A stretch of DNA of 5,960 nt, taken from Nitriliruptoraceae bacterium. Lineage in GTDB: Bacteria; Actinomycetota; Nitriliruptoria; Nitriliruptorales; Nitriliruptoraceae. Below, piece by piece: positions 1-5,379 of this stretch. Both the position numbers and the translations under genes were made by a program. Below the pieces are notes generated by a model. That model ran no database searches and had not been told where the DNA came from. It was given only the letters and a program-made list of their open reading frames with translations. Each line of letters begins with the position of its first letter. Position 1 is the stretch's first letter. The stretch spans positions 1 through 5,960 of the forward strand of contig SKNP01000026.1 in assembly GCA_007120485.1 (NCBI GenBank), written 5' to 3'.

Positions 1-35
1 GGGGAGCGGCCGGGTCGATCGTGGCGCGGACGTGG

Positions 36-64
36 CACCGCGTTGCGGTGGCGCACGGCATACT
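36..64 (+). promoter_or_regulatory. Weak candidate promoter for the ligase operon
   Basis: CATACT at 59-64 resembles an actinobacterial -10 element (A at position 2, T at position 6) and sits in one of the few less GC-rich spots here. No good -35 hexamer lies 16-18 bases upstream; GCACCG/CACCGC around 35-41 is poor. A start near position 71 would leave a leader of about 43 bases before the GTG at 114. This is pattern reading only. Confidence 0.2.
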
Positions 65-98
65 TCCCGGTGCAGCGGTCCCGTCGGGCTCGCGCCGC

Positions 99-107
99 GA
101 GGGAAGG
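99..107 (+). promoter_or_regulatory. Ribosome binding site fixing the ligase start
   Basis: GAGGGAAGG lies 6 bases before the GTG at 114. It favours that start over the in-frame GTG at 21, which has no comparable site. Codons between 21 and 113 include ATA, CTT, GGA and AGG, unlike the gene body, which also argues that this stretch is untranslated. Confidence 0.65.
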
Positions 108-113
108 TGCTCC

Positions 114-1325
114 GTGAGCCAGATCAGTGACGGTGATGCGCAACGGTGGACCGAGGTCCACGAACTCGAGCCGGTGGATCGACCGCACCCGCTGTCCGCG
201 ATCGATCGTCCCCTCCGAGTGGCGGTGCTGGCGGGAGGTGCCAACACCGAGCGCAACGTGTCGTTGTCATCCGGCACCGCCGTCGTGCGGGCGCTGCGAG
301 GCCTCGGGCACGCCGTCGCGCAGCTCGACTCCGCATCGCCGCCGGTGGTCCCCGACCAGGACCCCGAGGAGTCCTTCCTCACCGCCGAGGTGAGCGAGGA
401 GGACCTCTCCGATCGGCCGGACGCGCCCACCGCGGTGGTCCCCCCGGACCTCGACGCGCTCCAGCAGGTGCGCGACGCGCAGCAGCAGTTGGGCGTGCTG
501 GCGGAGGGGCTGTTGCCGGTCCTGCGGCATGCCGACGTGGTGTTCCTGACCGTCTTCGGTGATGAGGGGGAGTCGGGGGCCACCCAGGCGCTGCTCGACG
601 AGCACGGCATCGTCTACACGGGGCCGTCCGCGGAGGTGTGCCGGCTGACCTTCGACAAGGCGGTGACCAAGGAACACCTGGCGGCCCGGGGGATCCTGAC
701 ACCGCGATGGCACGTCGTCGGCCGCAACCGCGTCGAGGAGGGGTTGGCGTCGCTGGGGGTACCCGGTCCCTGGATCGTCAAGCCGGTGGCGGGCGGTTCG
801 ACGATCGGGCTGTCGATGGTGGAGGACGCCGCGGACCTGCCGGCCGCCTGTGAGCTGGCCAGCGCGGAGGGCCGCGATGCCCTCATCGAGGAGTTCGTCC
901 CGGGTCGCGACTTCACCATCGGGGTGCTCGGTGAGCGCGTGTTCGCCGTGGTGGAGGCGATCACCGATCGGGAACTGTACGACTACGAGGCCAAGTACAC
1001 CCCGGGTGCATCGAGCAAACAGGTCCCGGCGGACCTCACGCCCGAGCAGACCGCGCACGTGCGTGAACTCACCGCGGAGGTCCACCGGTTGCTCGGTATC
1101 GGTGACACCTCCTCGCGGGCGGACTTCCGGCTCGGACCGGACGGACGGTTCACCTTCTTCGAGACCAACCCCCTGCCGGGGCTGACCCCGACCTCGAGCT
1201 ACCCGCTGTCGGCGCTGGCGGAGGGCCTCGAGTTCCCGCAGCTGTGTGAGGAGCTGGTCATCCGGGCGCTGCGTGGCGCCGGCAAGCTCGACGGGGATCC
1301 GAGCCACCTGCGGGCGACACGATGA
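114..1325 (+). CDS. D-alanine--D-alanine ligase family ATP-grasp enzyme
   Basis: Predicted cytoplasmic ATP-dependent ligase of the Ddl family, which joins D-Ala to D-Ala (or another D-residue or hydroxy acid) through an acyl phosphate for peptidoglycan precursors. From the GTG start it has 403 residues. Motifs in order: GGANTERNVSLSSG (41-54, the N-terminal Ddl signature with its Glu), FGDEGESGATQ (148-158, the HGxxGEDGTxQ position), YTG (168-170), DK (181-182), VKPVAGGSTIG (222-232, ATP-grasp loop with the conserved Ser), EEFVPGRDFTIGVLG (259-273), YDYEAKY (289-295, catalytic Tyr region), RADF (335-338) and ETNPLPGLTPTSS (350-362, metal and substrate binding). It is longer than the roughly 306-residue E. 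coli DdlB because of a 35-residue leader and an acidic, Pro-rich insert at about 75-115. The His of the HG motif is Phe here. The stop overlaps the next start. It may be the housekeeping Ddl or a paralogue with another acceptor; the family call is firm, the substrate is not. Confidence 0.87.
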   Translation: MSQISDGDAQRWTEVHELEPVDRPHPLSAIDRPLRVAVLAGGANTERNVSLSSGTAVVRALRGLGHAVAQLDSASPPVVPDQDPEESFLTAEVSEEDLSDRPDAPTAVVPPDLDALQQVRDAQQQLGVLAEGLLPVLRHADVVFLTVFGDEGESGATQALLDEHGIVYTGPSAEVCRLTFDKAVTKEHLAARGILTPRWHVVGRNRVEEGLASLGVPGPWIVKPVAGGSTIGLSMVEDAADLPAACELASAEGRDALIEEFVPGRDFTIGVLGERVFAVVEAITDRELYDYEAKYTPGASSKQVPADLTPEQTAHVRELTAEVHRLLGIGDTSSRADFRLGPDGRFTFFETNPLPGLTPTSSYPLSALAEGLEFPQLCEELVIRALRGAGKLDGDPSHLRATR

Positions 1326-3373
1326 CCGGGGCAACGACGTACCGCTGGGACGAGCTCCCGCAGCCGGTCGAGGAGATCGAGCACTTCACGATCCCGCTGG
1401 CCGACGGCACCCACCTGGCGGCACGCCGCTGGCAGCCCATCGGTGCCGCGACGGCGCCGGTCCCGGCGATCCTCGAGTACATCCCGTACCGCAAGGGGGA
1501 CAAGACGGCCTACCGCGACGGGCTCAGCCACCCGTACGTGGCTGGGCACGGCTACGTCAGCGTCCGTGTGGACCTGCGCGGCTCAGGTGAGTCCGACGGC
1601 GTCCTCACCGACGAGTACCTCCAGCAGGAGCTGGACGACGGGCTGGAGGTCATCGCCTGGCTGGCGGACCAGCCCTGGTGCGACGGCACGGTGGGCATGA
1701 TCGGCAAGTCGTGGGGTGGGTTCAACGGGCTCCAGCTGGCGGGGATGCAACCGGAGCCGCTCAACGCGATCATCACGGTGTGCTCGACCGACGACCGGTA
1801 CGCCGACGACATCCACTACATGGGTGGCTGCCTGCTCAGCGACAACCTCTCGTGGGCAGCGGCGATGTTCGCCAACCTCTCCAGCCCGCCGGACCCGCAG
1901 TTGGTCGGTGAGCGCTGGAAGCAGCTGTGGCTCGACCGCCTGCACGGTTCCGGCATGTGGCTGACCACCTGGTTGCAGCATCAGCACCGCGACGACTACT
2001 GGAAGCACGGGTCGGTGACCGAGGACATCGGGGCGGTGCAGGTGCCGGTCATGGCGGTCTCTGGCTGGGCGGACGGCTACTCCAACAGCGTGTTCCGACT
2101 GCTGGCCGACCTGCACGAGGGCGTCCCGCGGCGAGGGCTGGTCGGGCCGTGGAGCCACCGGTACCCCCACCTGGGCGTTCCGGGACCGGCCATCGGGTTC
2201 CTGCAGGAGTGCGTGCGCTGGTGGGACCGGTGGCTGAAAGGCATCGACAACGGGCTGGATGACGAGCCGCAGCTGCTGGCCTGGATGCAGGACCCCATCG
2301 GACCGGCGCTGGACCTGCGGCACCGGCCCGGCCGGTGGGTCTCCGAGCCCGTCTGGCCGTCCGCCGGTGTCGAGGAGCGACACCTGGGTCTGGGGGATGC
2401 CGGGCTGTTCGCCGACATCGACGAGGCGCCCAACGACGCCCGGCTGCGCAGCACCACCTCACCGTTGTCGCTGGGGTTGTACGCCGGGAAGTGGGCATCG
2501 TTCACCGCGACTCCGGACCTGCCGATCGACCAACGCGAGGAGGACGGGGGCTCGGTCAACTTCGACTCCACGGTGTTGGACGAGCCGCTGGAGATCCTGG
2601 GCGCGCCGGTCGTCGAGCTCGATCTGGAGGTCGACCAGCCGCTGGCCATGGTGGCCGTGCGGCTGTCGGATCGGCTCCCGGATGGCCGGACTACTCGGGT
2701 CACCTACGGGCTGCTCAACCTCACCCACCGCGACTCCCATGAGCACCCGGAACCGCTCGTGCCGGGCCAGCGCTACCGCGTGCAGGTCCAGCTCAACGAG
2801 GTCGCCCACCACTTCGCCGCCGGTCACCGGCTGCGTCTGCAGGTCTCGACCTCCTACTGGCCGGTCGCCTGGCCGTCGCCGACGCCCGTCCGGCTCACCA
2901 TCGACCCGGCCAACAGCCGCCTGACGCTTCCGGTGCGCGAACCACGGCCGGAGGAGGAGGCGGCGCTGCGACCGTTCGGTCCCCCGGAGTTCAGCGAGCC
3001 GCCGGTGATCAGCGAACTGAAGCCGCGTGACTACGGCTGGAAGGTCGTGCGCGATCTGGTGACCGCGGAGACGGTGGTGGAGATCCTCAAGGACGAGGGC
3101 GCCTACCGGCTCGATGAGATCGGCAAGGAGGTGCACAGCCGGACCGAGGAGCGCTACTCCTTCGTCGACGACGACCCCACCTCGGTCCGCGGGGAGGTCC
3201 ACGCCGAACGTGCCTTCGTCCGCGGCGATTGGTCGGTACGGACGGTGACCAGGACCGTGCTGACCTCCGACGCCGCGAACTTCCGGGTCCGGGCGACGCT
3301 GGATGCCTACGAGGGTGAGACCCGCGTGGTCGCCGAGAGCTGGGACGAGACGATCCCGCGCCGCTTGCTCTGA
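1322..3373 (+). CDS. CocE/NonD family (peptidase S15-type) serine hydrolase
   Basis: A 683-residue alpha/beta hydrolase of the CocE/NonD group, whose members hydrolyse esters, acyl-amino acids or peptides. The N-terminal fold has EYIPYRKGD (52-60, with the Tyr that helps form the oxyanion hole in CocE), RVDLRGSGESDG (82-93), the nucleophile elbow GKSWGG (128-133, Ser130), SGWADGYSNS (247-256, likely acid Asp251) and GPWSHRYPH (275-283, likely base His279). A WDRWLKG segment (301-307) leads to the S15 C-terminal jelly-roll, about 340-560. The end, about 570-683, carries the extra domain of the longer CocE/NonD proteins and finishes WDETIPRRLL. I see no signal peptide, so it is probably cytoplasmic. 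The ATG overlaps the ligase stop (ATGA) and has no clear ribosome site, so translation is probably coupled. Substrate unknown; D-amino-acid or cell-wall compounds are inferred only from the neighbour. Confidence 0.9.
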   Translation: MTGATTYRWDELPQPVEEIEHFTIPLADGTHLAARRWQPIGAATAPVPAILEYIPYRKGDKTAYRDGLSHPYVAGHGYVSVRVDLRGSGESDGVLTDEYLQQELDDGLEVIAWLADQPWCDGTVGMIGKSWGGFNGLQLAGMQPEPLNAIITVCSTDDRYADDIHYMGGCLLSDNLSWAAAMFANLSSPPDPQLVGERWKQLWLDRLHGSGMWLTTWLQHQHRDDYWKHGSVTEDIGAVQVPVMAVSGWADGYSNSVFRLLADLHEGVPRRGLVGPWSHRYPHLGVPGPAIGFLQECVRWWDRWLKGIDNGLDDEPQLLAWMQDPIGPALDLRHRPGRWVSEPVWPSAGVEERHLGLGDAGLFADIDEAPNDARLRSTTSPLSLGLYAGKWASFTATPDLPIDQREEDGGSVNFDSTVLDEPLEILGAPVVELDLEVDQPLAMVAVRLSDRLPDGRTTRVTYGLLNLTHRDSHEHPEPLVPGQRYRVQVQLNEVAHHFAAGHRLRLQVSTSYWPVAWPSPTPVRLTIDPANSRLTLPVREPRPEEEAALRPFGPPEFSEPPVISELKPRDYGWKVVRDLVTAETVVEILKDEGAYRLDEIGKEVHSRTEERYSFVDDDPTSVRGEVHAERAFVRGDWSVRTVTRTVLTSDAANFRVRATLDAYEGETRVVAESWDETIPRRLL

Positions 3374-3383
3374 CTGTGAGACT

Positions 3384-3485
3384 GGCCGCGCCGGTTGTGC
3401 TGTCGGCGCGCCGGGCCGCGCCGGTTGTGCTGTCGGCGCGCCGGGCCGCGCCGGTTGTGCTGTCGGCGCGCCGGGCCTCGCCGGT
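3384..3485. repeat. 30-bp tandem repeat array, 3.4 copies, at a convergent junction
   Basis: Three identical 30-bp units (3384-3413, 3414-3443, 3444-3473) are followed by 12 bases of a fourth with one mismatch (T at 3478). Each unit contains the palindrome GGCGCGCC and the arms CGCGCCG and CGGCGCG. These can pair within a unit (7 bp, 10-base loop) or between units (7 bp, 6-base loop). The array starts 11 bases after the hydrolase stop and ends at the first base of the opposing gene's stop codon. Stable GC hairpins readable from both sides suggest a bidirectional transcription barrier, but there is no T-run, so a role in termination is inference. Confidence 0.93.
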
Positions 3486-4243
3486 CAGGGATCCTCGACG
3501 AGGTCGATCACCACCCGTTGCGGGTCCTCGAGCCGGTCGATGCGGTAGCTGACCTGCTCGTCCAGACCGAGGTAGAACAGGTGGATGCCCTCGAAGATGG
3601 TGTCGTCGACGACCTCCTGCAGCAACGCCGCATCTGCCGGGGTGGCCAACCGCTCGCCGTCCCAGGGTTCGATCCCGTCGGGGAGTTCCGGCGGCAACGT
3701 GACGTTGCGGAGGGCGACCCCGAGGTAGGCCTCACCCTCCACCTCGACGGGTTCGCCGGACCCTTGTGAGGTCGGTTCGTCCTCCGGGCCGACGAACCAG
3801 CCCACCGTGGCGTCACCCGTCAGTTCGAACGTCACCCGGTCGAAGCCGTCGTGGCTCCCCACACGCACGTCGGTCACGGCGAGATCTCCATCGAACTCCC
3901 CGTCCTCCTCGGACGTGCCGTCGGTCTCCTCCGTCGCGAGCGCGACCCCGTCCGTCTCGTCGTCGGCGTCGGAGCCCTCGTCCTCGTCGTCGTCCGGATC
4001 CGGGGCCGCGTCAGCGTCACCGTTCCCGTCGGCGTCGCCGTCCTCGTCCGGGTCGACCTCGTCGTCGGGGTCGGTCGCCGGGTCGTCGTCCTCGTCCGGA
4101 TCGTCGGTCAGGTCCTCCACCTCGTCGGGCCCGTCGGTCGGGTCGGCTTCCGGGTCGTCGCCGTCGCAGGCGGCCAGGAGTACGGCACCGAGCGTGATGG
4201 GGATCAACAACCGCGCGGAGCGGTGAGTGGGACGGCTGCGCAT
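3485..4243 (-). CDS. Lipoprotein with acidic linker and AMIN-like domain
   Basis: A 252-residue predicted lipoprotein. The N-terminus has basic residues, a hydrophobic stretch (12-25) and a lipobox LLAAC with Cys26, so it should be lipidated and held on the outer face of the membrane. Residues 27-119 are an extremely Asp/Glu-rich, disordered linker with Gly and Pro. Residues about 120-250 match the actinobacterial AMIN-like domain: AVTDVRVGSHDGFDRVTFEL, then GSGEPVEVEGEAYLGVAL, ending YRIDRLEDPQRVVIDL. The AMIN group is linked to cell-envelope and polysaccharide binding, but this subfamily has no settled function. GAGG lies 6 bases before the ATG. It stands alone, converging on the hydrolase and diverging from the macrodomain gene. 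Lipoprotein call firm, domain call good, role unknown. Confidence 0.85.
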   Translation of the reverse strand: MRSRPTHRSARLLIPITLGAVLLAACDGDDPEADPTDGPDEVEDLTDDPDEDDDPATDPDDEVDPDEDGDADGNGDADAAPDPDDDEDEGSDADDETDGVALATEETDGTSEEDGEFDGDLAVTDVRVGSHDGFDRVTFELTGDATVGWFVGPEDEPTSQGSGEPVEVEGEAYLGVALRNVTLPPELPDGIEPWDGERLATPADAALLQEVVDDTIFEGIHLFYLGLDEQVSYRIDRLEDPQRVVIDLVEDP

Positions 4244-4249
4244 CGAGGA

Positions 4250-4253
4250 CCTC
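4250..4253 (-). promoter_or_regulatory. Ribosome binding site of the lipoprotein gene
   Basis: GAGG on the minus strand with 6 bases to the ATG at 4243. It supports the annotated start, which also gives an intact lipoprotein signal peptide. Confidence 0.55.
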
Positions 4254-4287
4254 GGACCGGGCGGTGTCGGGGTGCGGTTGTCCCGTC

Positions 4288-4293
4288 ACGTTA
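4288..4293 (-). promoter_or_regulatory. Candidate -10 element for the lipoprotein gene
   Basis: TAACGT on the minus strand fits TAnnnT and would give a leader of about 38 bases before the ATG. No convincing -35 lies at 16-18 bases. Its location in the divergent spacer supports it; the match alone is weak. Confidence 0.25.
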
Positions 4294-4384
4294 GGTGCCC
4301 GTTCCGGTGGCTGGGCTCGGCCGAAGTGCGGTGCTGCCTCGGACGTTCAGCCGGTGTCGATGGTCCGCGGTGGTCGGTGAGAGC

Positions 4385-4459
4385 GTTCGGGAGGGTGACC
4401 TTCGGCAAGGTGATGTTCGGATGGGTGATGTCCGGAAGGGTGACGTTCGGCAGGGTGAC
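4385..4459. repeat. 15-bp tandem repeat array, five units, upstream of the macrodomain gene
   Basis: Five contiguous degenerate 15-mers: 4385-4399, 4400-4414, 4415-4429, 4430-4444 and 4445-4459, consensus GTTCGGCAGGGTGAC. GG at positions 5-6, GG at 10-11 and TGA at 12-14 are invariant; position 7 and its neighbours vary. The array ends 57 bases before the macrodomain start. In the macrodomain frame it would encode pentads of the form GD(L/V)Rx. However, third positions there are often T or A, unlike the gene body, and a strong ribosome site marks a later start. Tandem binding sites for a regulator are therefore the simpler reading. The rest of the 4244-4516 spacer shows only the candidate promoters. 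Confidence 0.9.
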
Positions 4460-4483
4460 CTGGCACCCCTCCGGTGGCACGCT
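4455..4483 (+). promoter_or_regulatory. Candidate promoter of the macrodomain gene
   Basis: GTGACC (4455-4460) resembles a TTGAC-type -35 and is followed after 17 bases by CACGCT (4478-4483), preceded by TGG as in an extended -10. Transcription would begin near 4490, about 27 bases before the ATG. The -35 overlaps the end of the last 15-bp repeat, and every unit repeats the TGAC/TGAT core, so array and promoter may be functionally joined. Individual hexamer matches are modest. Confidence 0.33.
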
Positions 4484-4503
4484 GTCGAGGACACCACGAC
4501 ATC

Positions 4504-4509
4504 GGAGGG
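4504..4509 (+). promoter_or_regulatory. Strong ribosome binding site fixing the macrodomain start
   Basis: GGAGGG with 7 bases to the ATG at 4517. It decides this start over the upstream in-frame GTG at 4295 and ATG at 4421, which would prepend the 15-bp repeat translation. Confidence 0.75.
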
Positions 4510-4516
4510 AACCCGG

Positions 4517-5062
4517 ATGCAGGAGGTCGTCGAACTCAACGGCAGCCGCATCGAGGTGGTGGTCGGTGACATCGCCGATCAGCGCGACCTCGATGCGGTC
4601 GTCAACGCGGCCAACGCCGCGCTACGGACCGGCGGCGGTGTCGCTGGTGCGCTCCATCGGGCCGCGGGGCCCGGCCTGGAGCAGGAAGCGGTCCCGCTGG
4701 GTCCGATCGAGCCCGGGCAGTGCGTGCGGACCGCCGCCCACGACCTGCCGAACGGGCACGTCCTGCACTGCCTCGGGCCGGTGTACGGCCAGGATCACCC
4801 GGCCGAGGAACTGCTGGCCGCGTGCTACCGCAACGCCTTGCTGCTGGCCGACGAGTACCGGATCGACTCGCTCGGCTTCCCCGCGCTGTCCACCGGCGCG
4901 TTCGGGTTCCCCATGGGACCGGCCGCCGAGGTGGCGATGACCACCGTGGTCCAGTTGCTGCCCGCCCTCGACCACGTCACCCAGGTGCGCTTCGTGCTGG
5001 CGGACGAGGATGCCTTCCACGCCCACCGCAACGCCTTGGCCGCGGCGGTGAACGACGATTGA
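4517..5062 (+). CDS. Macrodomain protein, predicted ADP-ribose (derivative) binding or hydrolysing
   Basis: A 181-residue single macrodomain. Family members bind ADP-ribose or O-acetyl-ADP-ribose, and many remove ADP-ribose from proteins or nucleic acids. Visible motifs: VVGDIAD (15-21, with the adenine-contacting Asp18), DAVVNAANAAL (26-36), GGGVAGALHRAAGPGL (39-54, ribose loop), HCLGPVYG (84-91) and FPALSTGAFGFP (121-132, phosphate loop). The length is that of a stand-alone bacterial macrodomain. The loop reads GGVAG rather than the GGVDG of YmdB/MacroD types, so Ala43 replaces their catalytic Asp. This places it nearer Af1521- or Thermus-like macrodomains, and activity cannot be assumed. 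No ADP-ribosyltransferase or sirtuin gene is adjacent, so the source of its substrate is unknown. It is transcribed away from the lipoprotein and bracketed by repeat arrays. Confidence 0.88.
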   Translation: MQEVVELNGSRIEVVVGDIADQRDLDAVVNAANAALRTGGGVAGALHRAAGPGLEQEAVPLGPIEPGQCVRTAAHDLPNGHVLHCLGPVYGQDHPAEELLAACYRNALLLADEYRIDSLGFPALSTGAFGFPMGPAAEVAMTTVVQLLPALDHVTQVRFVLADEDAFHAHRNALAAAVNDD

Positions 5063-5070
5063 GTCATCGC

Positions 5071-5150
5071 GTCACGAGGTGACCGGATCACGAGGTGAGC
5101 GGGTCAGGAGGTGAGCGGGTCAGGAGGTGAGCGGGTCGGCGGTGACCCGG
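5071..5150. repeat. 16-bp tandem repeat array, five units, at a convergent junction
   Basis: Five contiguous 16-mers: 5071-5086, 5087-5102, 5103-5118, 5119-5134 and 5135-5150. Units 3 and 4 are identical (GTCAGGAGGTGAGCGG), unit 2 differs slightly and units 1 and 5 are more diverged. Unit 1 contains the inverted repeat GTCAC-GAG-GTGAC. Across units 4-5, CGGGTC (5132-5137) can pair with GACCCG (5144-5149) around a 6-base loop. The array starts 8 bases after the macrodomain stop and ends 8 bases before the opposing gene's stop. A terminator role for either gene is possible but not shown; no T-run follows. Confidence 0.93.
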
Positions 5151-5158
5151 CTCGACGT

Positions 5159-5374
5159 CTAGCGCCGACCGGCCTCCTCCAGCGGACGGGGACGACGACG
5201 TCCCGCCGCTTCCGGGATGCGCTCGCGTTGCCAGGGGGAGAGCTGCGCCTCCAGGATCGGGCGGAGCTCGGCCCAGTGGTGGCCGCAGAAGTGGAAGTCC
5301 TGCCCGTAGAGGTCGATGTCGTGGAGCGCGTGCGCGGGGCAGTCGCGCTGGTCGCAGACGCGAACGCTGGTCAT
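5159..5374 (-). CDS. Small Cys/His zinc-ribbon-like protein, DUF7455-like
   Basis: A 71-residue protein. The ATG at 5374 is chosen over the in-frame GTG at 5392 because AGGAG lies just before it. The core has Cys7, Cys12, His15 and a FCGHHWAELRP segment (29-39) with Cys30, His32 and His33. This pattern (CxnC ... FCxHH) resembles the DUF7455 family of small actinobacterial proteins, usually C-x2-C first, whereas here the first pair is spaced C-x4-C. Zinc binding is inferred from the ligands. The C-terminus (48-71) is rich in Arg and Glu and probably flexible. Function is unknown; a nucleic-acid or protein adaptor role would be a guess. The stop faces the macrodomain gene across the 16-bp array. 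Confidence 0.75.
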   Translation of the reverse strand: MTSVRVCDQRDCPAHALHDIDLYGQDFHFCGHHWAELRPILEAQLSPWQRERIPEAAGRRRPRPLEEAGRR

Positions 5375-5379
5375 GCCCG

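Noticed and set aside
21..113. In-frame upstream GTG start adding 31 residues to the ligase
   Set aside because: There is no ribosome site, the codons (ATA, CTT, AGG) are unlike the gene, and a good site precedes the GTG at 114.
267..1334. Long minus-strand open frame opposite the ligase
   Set aside because: It is an antisense shadow expected in GC-rich DNA. It has Arg-rich low-complexity translation and no motifs, while the plus frame carries full Ddl motifs.
1583..3202. Long minus-strand open frames opposite the hydrolase
   Set aside because: The plus-strand protein has the complete catalytic set and G/C-biased third positions; the antisense translations look like nothing known.
3766..4294. 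Plus-strand open frames over the lipoprotein gene, with Ser-, Arg- or Val-rich translations
   Set aside because: They are artefacts of the repetitive GTC/CTC composition opposite the Asp/Glu codons. The minus frame has a lipobox and a recognisable domain.
4461..4476. Sigma-54-type promoter (TGGCAC...)
   Set aside because: TGGCAC is present but the downstream GC element is missing at the required spacing, and sigma-54 is not expected in this kind of organism.
4286..4480. Minus-strand frame with (VTLPN)-like pentads from the 15-bp array
   Set aside because: Any frame across a 15-bp array yields pentads. I found no good start context or non-repeat domain for this frame.
3384..5150. CRISPR array
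   Set aside because: The arrays are contiguous tandem repeats with no unique spacers and no cas genes are present.
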